Shown here in pieces: positions 8,056-13,385 of a stretch of 13,385 nucleotides of DNA (position 1 is its first letter; every line of letters begins with the position of its first letter). The position numbers were made by a program, and so were the translations under genes. The DNA comes from Treponema sp. (GTDB lineage: Bacteria; Spirochaetota; Spirochaetia; Treponematales; Treponemataceae), in contig JAEDJS010000054.1 in NCBI GenBank assembly GCA_016296205.1, forward strand, positions 1 to 13,385, given 5' to 3'. A model generated the notes under the pieces. It was not told the origin of the DNA. It searched no databases and was given only the letters and a program-made list of their open reading frames with translations.

Positions 8056-8580
8056 ATGAATTCATTTACAAAGAAAATTATTACTTTAGCTTTTTTTGCT
8101 GCAGTTTCTGCCGCATCATTTGCCCAGCAGATTACTAAATTTGCAGTTGTAGATACAAGCAGAGTTTATCAGGCATATTTTAGAAATAGTGCACCAGTGC
8201 GCAATTATGAATCAAAGAAGGCAGAATTTCAGAACGAAGTTACTAAACGCACAGAAGAATTGCAGAAGCTCCATGACAGAAGAATTGAAGCTTCAAAGAA
8301 AAATGATCAGGCAACAGTAACACGATTAGAAACAGAAATTGCTTCAAAGCAGCAGTTTTTGCAGGAATACACAAATGCCAAAAATATGGAACTTGTTTCT
8401 TTGCAGAAAAGTCTTCAGTCCAATGATTCCTTCTACAAGAATCTTCAGTCAAAGCTTTCTAAAATTGCAGAAGGCGGCGGATACAGTGTTATCCTTAGTT
8501 TGCAGCAGGCCAATGGTGTTCTGTGGTACAGTAAATCAGTTGATATTACAGATCAGGTAATCAGCGAGCTGGGACTTTAA
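8056..8580 (+). CDS. skp: Skp/OmpH-family periplasmic chaperone
   Basis: Skp holds unfolded outer-membrane proteins in the periplasm and delivers them to BamA. The 174-residue product has a signal peptide with likely cleavage after SFA (23), then the family's first strand FAVVDTSRVYQAY (29-41). A long charged, Glu/Lys/Gln-rich helical region (about 50-135) would form the coiled-coil tentacles. A closing beta section follows, with GGYSVILSLQ, GVLWYS and DITDQVISEL (141-172). Length is typical of the family (about 160-190). The ribosome binding site AAGGAG at 8043-8048 overlaps the bamA stop codon, 7 bases before ATG, which suggests coupled translation with bamA. The bamA-skp order is common in many Gram-negative bacteria, which supports the role. 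Sequence conservation in this family is low, so the call rests on architecture plus context. Confidence 0.88.
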   Translation: MNSFTKKIITLAFFAAVSAASFAQQITKFAVVDTSRVYQAYFRNSAPVRNYESKKAEFQNEVTKRTEELQKLHDRRIEASKKNDQATVTRLETEIASKQQFLQEYTNAKNMELVSLQKSLQSNDSFYKNLQSKLSKIAEGGGYSVILSLQQANGVLWYSKSVDITDQVISELGL

Positions 8581-8587
8581 AAAAAAC

Positions 8588-11173
8588 ATGGCCGAAGAAA
8601 CACCACTTATTCTCCAATATAAATCTGTAAAACAGAATTATCAGAACGAGGTACTGTTTTTTAGACTGGGTGACTTTTACGAAATGTTCAATGAAGATGC
8701 AGTAGAAGTTTCCCGTCTTTTAAATTTAACATTAACACACCGGCAGGATATGCCAATGTGCGGAATTCCTTATCATGCCGCAAAAGTTTATATTGCAAGG
8801 CTTTTACGTTTTGGCAAGAAGATTGCTATCTGTGAACAGGTTGGTGAAATTCCAAAAGGCGGTAAAGGCATCACTGAACGTAAAGTAATCGAAGTTATTA
8901 CACCTGGAACTGCTGTAGAAAGTGAATATCTTGACGGAGGAGTTAACAATTTTCTCGGCAGTATTTACATTAAGGATTTTGATGCAGCCGTTGCGTTTAT
9001 TGATGTTACAACAGGTGAATTTAAAGCAACACATTTTCCAGTTAAACAGATTGCAGATCAGCTTCCAAAAGAATTGGGAAGATTTTTGCCAAAGGAACTT
9101 ATTCTTAGTGATCAGTTAAAAAATAATATGCAGGTCCAGAATGCCATCAGCACAGTACCGAACCTTAGTGTAAGTTATTATCCTTCATGGCATTTTAACA
9201 GTGATGTTTGTTATAAAAAACTTCTTGCCCAGTTTAAGACTCAGAATTTAAGATCCTTTAGTCTTGATGAAAATTCTGTAGAAGTTCCCCCGGCAGGTTT
9301 TCTTCTTGATTATCTTTCTAAAACTACAAATGCCTGCAGTGATCATATTTCTTCAATTCAGATTTATTCAGATAATCAGTTTGTAATTATTGATGATTCA
9401 AGCCGTCGTAATCTGGAAATAAATTCAAATCTTAGAGACGGTTCTACAAATTTTACTCTTCTGGAATGCGTGAACTTTACACAGACTGCAATGGGCTCCA
9501 GAATGATCCGTCAATGGCTCAACTTTCCTCTTACAAATCTTGAGTTGATTCATAACCGTCAGAATAATGTGGAACTTTTTGTTTCTGACCGGGAACTCCT
9601 TAATAAGACAAGAGAAAATCTTGACGGAATTCTTGATGTTGAACGCCTTGCCGGAAGAATTAGTATGGATCGGGCCCATGCCAAAGATTTGCAGGCTCTT
9701 AAAATTTCTCTAAAAAAATGGGAAGCTGCAAAATCAATTCTGGCTTCAACTCCCCTTAAATTTCAGGATTCTTCTGTTGCAGTAAATATTATTAATCTTA
9801 TCAATGATTCCATTCTTGATGATCCTGCAACAAGTTTAACTGATGGTGGCATGATAAAAAACGGATGGTCTCAGGAGCTTGATCACTGGCGGAATGTTCA
9901 GCAGAATTTTAACCAGATTCTGGAAGAATATATTTCAAAAGAGAGGGAAGAAACTGGCATCCAGAATTTAAAAGTTAAAAGCAGCGGGAATATGGGATAT
10001 TTTATCGAAGTTTCCAAAGGTAAAATTACAAAAGTTCCGGAACATTTTATTATGCGTCGTGTTCTTGTAAATGCCGACCGCTACACTACAGAACGGTTGC
10101 AGGAGCTGGAAGGTGAATTAAATATTGCCGCAACAAAAATCCTGGAGCTAGAACGGGATCTTTTTATTGAAATCCGTAACCAGTTAAAAGAATTTGTCCC
10201 TTATCTGCTTACTACCTCAAAAGAAATAGCTTCACTTGATGTAACTGCCAGTTTTGGTTATGCCGCAATAAAGAACAAATGGGTAAAACCGGTTATTGAC
10301 GACTCTTTGAATTTTAAAATTACAGAAGGCCGTCATCCAGTTGTAGAAGCTCATCTTCCTACTGGTGAATTTGTTCCAAATGATCTTGATTTAAATGATA
10401 AATTTTTTGCTCTCATCACTGGACCTAATATGGCCGGTAAAAGTACATTCCTTCGTCAGAATGCACTTATCTGCCTGTTAGCTCAAACTGGAAGTTTTGT
10501 TCCAGCCGCCCAAGCAATTATTGGTGTTTGCGATAGAATTTTCTGCCGTGTAGGTGCCAGTGATAATCTTGCCAGAGGGGAAAGTACTTTCCTTGTGGAA
10601 ATGACAGAAACTGCTCACATTTTGAGAAGCGCTACAGAACACAGTCTTGTTATAATGGATGAAGTTGGCCGTGGAACAAGCACAGAAGACGGACTTTCAA
10701 TTGCATGGAGTATAAGTGAATACCTTCTTGGAAAACTCAAATGTAAAACTCTTTTTGCAACCCATTATCATGAATTAACAAGAATGGTTCACCAAAAATT
10801 AAAAATGCTTTGCATGCAGGTTGCTCAAGAGGGAAACGATGTAGTGTTCCTCAGAAAAGTGATTGATGGTTCCAGTGAAAACAGTTTTGGTATTCATGTA
10901 GCAAGACTGGCTGGTGTTCCAGAATCAGTTGTTCAGAGGGCTCAGGTTATACTTGAACAAATTCAGAATCAAAAAAGTGAAGGACCTTCTGCTAATATTC
11001 AGGTACAGGAAGTTATTGAAGAAAAGAAACCAATTACTGCCAGACCGGGAGCATTGTTTAGTGACGAAGAAATGATTCTTGATGAAATTCTTTCTACAGA
11101 TCCAGACAATATGACTCCAATTAAAGCTCTTGAATTAGTTGCCAGATGGAAGAAAAATTTAAGTGGACAATAA
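8588..11173 (+). CDS. mutS: DNA mismatch repair protein MutS
   Basis: MutS recognises mismatches and small loops in newly copied DNA and recruits MutL. The 861-residue product is full length for bacterial MutS. It has the mismatch-binding N-terminal domain with GDFYEMF (Phe30 and Glu32 being the wedge Phe and Glu), connector and lever domains in the middle, and the clamp region (about 430-540). The C-terminal ATPase has Walker A GPNMAGKST (612-620, Lys618), the STFLVEMTET signature, Walker B with VIMDEVGRGTST (Asp691, Glu692), and the THYHELT His loop. The DPDNMTPIKALELV tail matches the usual MutS C-terminus. The ATG lies 7 bases after the skp stop, behind a run of eight A (8579-8586) that includes the stop. 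The ribosome binding site is weak (GGGA at 8571-8574, 13 bases away), so translation may depend on coupling with skp. Linkage of mutS to bamA-skp is known in Treponema. Confidence 0.97.
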   Translation: MAEETPLILQYKSVKQNYQNEVLFFRLGDFYEMFNEDAVEVSRLLNLTLTHRQDMPMCGIPYHAAKVYIARLLRFGKKIAICEQVGEIPKGGKGITERKVIEVITPGTAVESEYLDGGVNNFLGSIYIKDFDAAVAFIDVTTGEFKATHFPVKQIADQLPKELGRFLPKELILSDQLKNNMQVQNAISTVPNLSVSYYPSWHFNSDVCYKKLLAQFKTQNLRSFSLDENSVEVPPAGFLLDYLSKTTNACSDHISSIQIYSDNQFVIIDDSSRRNLEINSNLRDGSTNFTLLECVNFTQTAMGSRMIRQWLNFPLTNLELIHNRQNNVELFVSDRELLNKTRENLDGILDVERLAGRISMDRAHAKDLQALKISLKKWEAAKSILASTPLKFQDSSVAVNIINLINDSILDDPATSLTDGGMIKNGWSQELDHWRNVQQNFNQILEEYISKEREETGIQNLKVKSSGNMGYFIEVSKGKITKVPEHFIMRRVLVNADRYTTERLQELEGELNIAATKILELERDLFIEIRNQLKEFVPYLLTTSKEIASLDVTASFGYAAIKNKWVKPVIDDSLNFKITEGRHPVVEAHLPTGEFVPNDLDLNDKFFALITGPNMAGKSTFLRQNALICLLAQTGSFVPAAQAIIGVCDRIFCRVGASDNLARGESTFLVEMTETAHILRSATEHSLVIMDEVGRGTSTEDGLSIAWSISEYLLGKLKCKTLFATHYHELTRMVHQKLKMLCMQVAQEGNDVVFLRKVIDGSSENSFGIHVARLAGVPESVVQRAQVILEQIQNQKSEGPSANIQVQEVIEEKKPITARPGALFSDEEMILDEILSTDPDNMTPIKALELVARWKKNLSGQ

Positions 11174-11174
11174 A

Positions 11175-11975
11175 ATGAAACAGGTAATTATTGTAACAGG
11201 TGCATCCAGTGGAATGGGAGTTGAATTTGCTGTTCAACTTGCAAAAGAAAGTGTTCAGTTTCCTGAATATAAAGCAGACGAAATCTGGCTGGTTGCAAGA
11301 AGAAAAGAAAAACTTGAAGAAACCAGGGAAAGAATTCACAGAGAAGTTCCTGATGGACCAAAAGTAATTCTTTTCCCAATTGATATAAGCGGTGCAAAAG
11401 GTGCCCGGGAACTGGCAGAATATTTTACTGATAACATTACAATAAAAGTTCTTGTAAATAATGCAGGCTTTGGCACATACGGTGAATTTGCAAATACCAG
11501 TGTTGAACGTCAGATGGAAATGACAGACCTTAACTGTACTTCTTTAATTGGTATAACCGGTTATGCACTTCCTTATATGTATTCTAATTCCAGAATTATT
11601 AATACTGCAAGTCTTGCAAGTTTTATGCCTCTTGGAAATTTTGCTGTTTATGGTGCTACAAAAGCATACGTTTTAAGTTTTACAGCTGCTTTGCGGGCAG
11701 AATTAAAAGACAGAGGAATTAAAGTTACAGCTTTATGTCCGGGTCCTGTTTCTACTGAATTTGCAAATGTTGCATCTAAAGGAGCCAGAAAAGAAGTGCG
11801 TCATGGAAAAGATCCTGTAAAAACTGTGGCTCATGCAATAAAAGCCAGCCGCAAAGGAAAACTATATTCTATGTTCGCATTTAAGTGGAAATTTAAAGCG
11901 TTTATGTCAAATCTGATTGACCGTCGTCTTGGCGCATGGTTTACTTATAAATTTTGCAAGAGGCCTTCAAATTGA
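11175..11975 (+). CDS. Short-chain dehydrogenase/reductase (SDR), substrate unknown
   Basis: This is a 266-residue classical SDR, a cytoplasmic NAD(P)-dependent oxidoreductase. It has the cofactor glycine motif TGASSGMG (8-15), NNAG (95-98), and the catalytic tetrad Asn120, Ser146, Tyr159 and Lys163 within VYGATK. PGPVSTEF follows, as is typical. Arg residues after strand two (VARRKEKLEE) suggest NADP(H) preference. The C-terminal 40 residues are basic and aromatic (FKWKFKAF, RRLGAWFTYKF) and could associate with a membrane surface, but that is speculation. ATG 11175 lies 1 base after the mutS stop. In-frame GTG 11163 is possible but would overlap mutS and add residues ahead of the first strand. 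The weak AAGTGGA at 11161-11167 fits ATG 11175. The general look is of the DltE/YqjQ-like SDR group. The substrate cannot be told from sequence or context. Confidence 0.92.
   Translation: MKQVIIVTGASSGMGVEFAVQLAKESVQFPEYKADEIWLVARRKEKLEETRERIHREVPDGPKVILFPIDISGAKGARELAEYFTDNITIKVLVNNAGFGTYGEFANTSVERQMEMTDLNCTSLIGITGYALPYMYSNSRIINTASLASFMPLGNFAVYGATKAYVLSFTAALRAELKDRGIKVTALCPGPVSTEFANVASKGARKEVRHGKDPVKTVAHAIKASRKGKLYSMFAFKWKFKAFMSNLIDRRLGAWFTYKFCKRPSN
11959..11963 (+). promoter_or_regulatory. Ribosome binding site that sets a TTG start for the GH3 gene
   Basis: AGAGG sits inside the end of the SDR gene, 8 bases before TTG at 11972. No ATG or GTG is available near the start of the signal-peptide-like segment. 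The alternative TTG at 11954 lacks such a site. Confidence 0.5.
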
Positions 11976-13237
11976 AGCTTTTGAATATTAAATCATTTTT
12001 TAAAAAGATTCTTTTTGTTTCTATTTTTTCTGTTTTTTTATCATCTGCATTTTGTAAAAGCCTTGATAAAATCAGCAGTAAAGAAATCAACAGTCATAAA
12101 AAATCAACAGAAACTTACATTAGGCTGAGGGAAGAAAAAATATCTCAGAATAAAAAGATTCAGGACATTTTTAATTCACTTTCTCCAATAGAAAAAATCT
12201 GTCAGCTGTTTCTGACCAGTGTGCAGGGGAAGGAAAAATTTGGACCAAGTGAAACTCAACAGGATGTTCTTTCTCGTTTGCCTCAATTAAAAGAATCTTA
12301 TCCTCAAATGTTTACTACTCCAGACAAACCGATTATACCTGGCGGAATTATTCTGTTTGGTTTTAATCTTGCTGATTCAAAAGAAGGCATAAGAAAATTT
12401 ACTGATTCAATTAAATCTTATGCAAAAGAAAACAAATCAGTTTGTCCTTATATCACAGTTGATCAGGAAGGCGGTTTTGTTAACAGACTTAATGGAATAA
12501 CTGAATATCTTTATTCAAACAAAACAGCTGCCAGTAAATTATCAGAGCAGGAAGCTTATGATTTGTATTACAGGCAGGGGTTGGAAATTCAGCAGTGCGG
12601 AATCAACATAAATCTTGCACCAGTTGTAGAAATTCAAACTGAATTCAATAAAGAATTTCTCCAGCTTAGAACATGGGGAAATAAAGAAACTGTAAGAAAA
12701 TATGGCAGTCAGTGTATTAACGCCTATCACAGAAGCGGAACTCAACTTGTTTTAAAACATTTTCCTGGCAATACTAATACAGATCCTCATTCAGGTTTGC
12801 CGGTAATTGAAACTAATCAGGAAGATTTTGAACAGATTTTATGCTATCCATTCAAATATTTTGCCGCCTATAAACCTGCTGGTATTTTAATGAGTCATGC
12901 AGTGCTTGATTTTACAGACAGACTAGATGCTCCAAAGGTGCCTTCCTGTTTTAACCGGGAATTAATTGAATATCTTAGAAATGACTGCAATTTTGGCGGA
13001 TTGATTTTTAGTGATGATATTTACATGGCCGCTCTCAGGCAGAATGGTTATCCCCCAGATGTTGCCTGCATAAAAGCTATTGAAAGCGGGATTGATGTTT
13101 TAATGCTGAGTGCCCGTCTGTTTTCCGATTCAATTGCAACTGTTCTTGAAAAATATCTTCAGGATCAGAACTTCCGCCAGAAAGTTGATCAGGCATCCCT
13201 TAGAGTTATTACTTACAAAGTTGAATGGGGCATTTAA
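11972..13237 (+). CDS. Exported glycoside hydrolase family 3 protein, NagZ-like
   Basis: GH3 beta-N-acetylhexosaminidases of the NagZ type release GlcNAc from peptidoglycan fragments. With the TTG start, the 421-residue product has a Lys-rich start and a hydrophobic stretch (13-27) ending SSAFCK, which looks like a signal peptide. Cys28 is a poor lipobox match. The GH3 barrel begins near 65 (SLSPIEKICQLF). Seen motifs are DQEGGFV (164-170, usually DQEGGRV), KHFPG (262-266), the catalytic Asp-His pair DPH (Asp271, His273) and the nucleophile in IFSDD (Asp348). The loop between KHFPG and DPH is NTNT, two residues shorter than the HGDxxx loop of typical NagZ. Only the single GH3 domain is present. 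The start TTG overlaps the SDR stop (TTGA). A role in periplasmic wall turnover is inferred; another hexosaminide substrate is possible because of the altered residues. Confidence 0.88.
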   Translation: MKLLNIKSFFKKILFVSIFSVFLSSAFCKSLDKISSKEINSHKKSTETYIRLREEKISQNKKIQDIFNSLSPIEKICQLFLTSVQGKEKFGPSETQQDVLSRLPQLKESYPQMFTTPDKPIIPGGIILFGFNLADSKEGIRKFTDSIKSYAKENKSVCPYITVDQEGGFVNRLNGITEYLYSNKTAASKLSEQEAYDLYYRQGLEIQQCGININLAPVVEIQTEFNKEFLQLRTWGNKETVRKYGSQCINAYHRSGTQLVLKHFPGNTNTDPHSGLPVIETNQEDFEQILCYPFKYFAAYKPAGILMSHAVLDFTDRLDAPKVPSCFNRELIEYLRNDCNFGGLIFSDDIYMAALRQNGYPPDVACIKAIESGIDVLMLSARLFSDSIATVLEKYLQDQNFRQKVDQASLRVITYKVEWGI

Positions 13238-13385
13238 TGGCAAAGCAGAAAAAAATTATTGGAGCAGAAGCTTTTGAAGCCTATTACAGCAATCTGTATA
13301 AAAATGAATGGCCAGTTTTAAAAGAATCTCTTTATAAAGAAACAAAATATTTTGAATTTAAATTCTCCAAGGATTGTGAAAGTTA
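13237..13385 (+). CDS. N-terminal fragment, possibly NOL1/NOP2/Sun-family RNA methyltransferase
   Basis: The ATG at 13237 shares its A with the GH3 stop codon (TAATG), a typical coupled start. The frame is open for 49 codons to the window edge. The product begins MAKQKKIIGAEAFEAYYSNL and continues with an aromatic and charged segment including LYKNEWPVLKES. The FExYYxxLYxxxWPxLxxSL pattern resembles the N-terminus of NOL1/NOP2/Sun-type rRNA cytosine-5 methyltransferases. The SAM-binding and catalytic Cys motifs lie beyond the window, so function is tentative. That this is a real coding start is well supported by the overlap and the open frame. Confidence 0.6.
   Translation, partial: MAKQKKIIGAEAFEAYYSNLYKNEWPVLKESLYKETKYFEFKFSKDCES

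Noticed and set aside
9425..9679. 84-codon minus-strand open frame inside mutS
   Set aside because: It is antisense to conserved MutS core sequence and has no motif or context.
12040..12060. Lipobox at Cys28 of the GH3 protein
   Set aside because: The residues before Cys are SAF, with Phe at -1. Even relaxed spirochaete lipoboxes usually have a small residue there, so an ordinary signal peptide is more likely.
1..13385. CRISPR arrays, tRNA or rRNA genes, riboswitches, strong hairpin terminators, new defence or toxin systems
   Set aside because: Looked for on both strands by eye; no regularly spaced repeats, cloverleaf-like segments, GC-rich hairpin plus T-run or unfamiliar gene clusters were seen. 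All genes of appreciable length belong to known families.

Overview
The window looks like chromosomal DNA of a treponeme or close spirochaete relative, probably a low-GC host-associated or rumen-type species. The genes are AT-rich, with GC near 36% in a hand count of 301-420. Consecutive genes encode TamB, BamA, Skp/OmpH and MutS, a block also found in Treponema (T. pallidum TP0325-TP0328, from memory). The assignment is inference and no species is claimed.

Left edge, 1 to about 310, minus strand: the first 81 codons of an IS256/Mutator-family transposase run off the window. Its 5' end lies only 29 bases from the stop codon of a thymidylate kinase gene (tmk, 274-969, minus). A terminal-repeat-like sequence falls inside the last codons of tmk, so the insertion appears to have replaced the natural kinase C-terminus. 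The kinase also has Thr in place of the usual P-loop Lys.

Positions 970-1015 form a 46-base gap between divergent genes. A plausible sigma70-type promoter for tmk overlaps the start of tamB. From 1016 to the right edge everything reads on the plus strand, tightly packed and with no visible terminator: tamB, bamA, skp, mutS, a short-chain dehydrogenase/reductase, an exported GH3 N-acetylhexosaminidase-like protein, and the start of a further gene, possibly a NOL1/NOP2/Sun-type RNA methyltransferase. The largest gap is 60 bases, before bamA. Several junctions suggest translational coupling: 1-base gap mutS/SDR, TTGA overlap SDR/GH3, TAATG overlap GH3/last gene.

Functionally, the first three plus-strand genes form an outer-membrane biogenesis module. 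Skp would chaperone unfolded outer-membrane proteins, BamA would insert them, and TamB would form a periplasm-spanning bridge. The GH3 enzyme may trim peptidoglycan outside the cytoplasm. MutS, tmk and the SDR are housekeeping or metabolic genes with no obvious tie to the envelope module.

I found no CRISPR array, tRNA, rRNA, riboswitch, defence system or clearly new multi-gene system. The most interesting points are the IS-derived kinase tail, the altered kinase P-loop, and the divergent, apparently exported GH3 enzyme.
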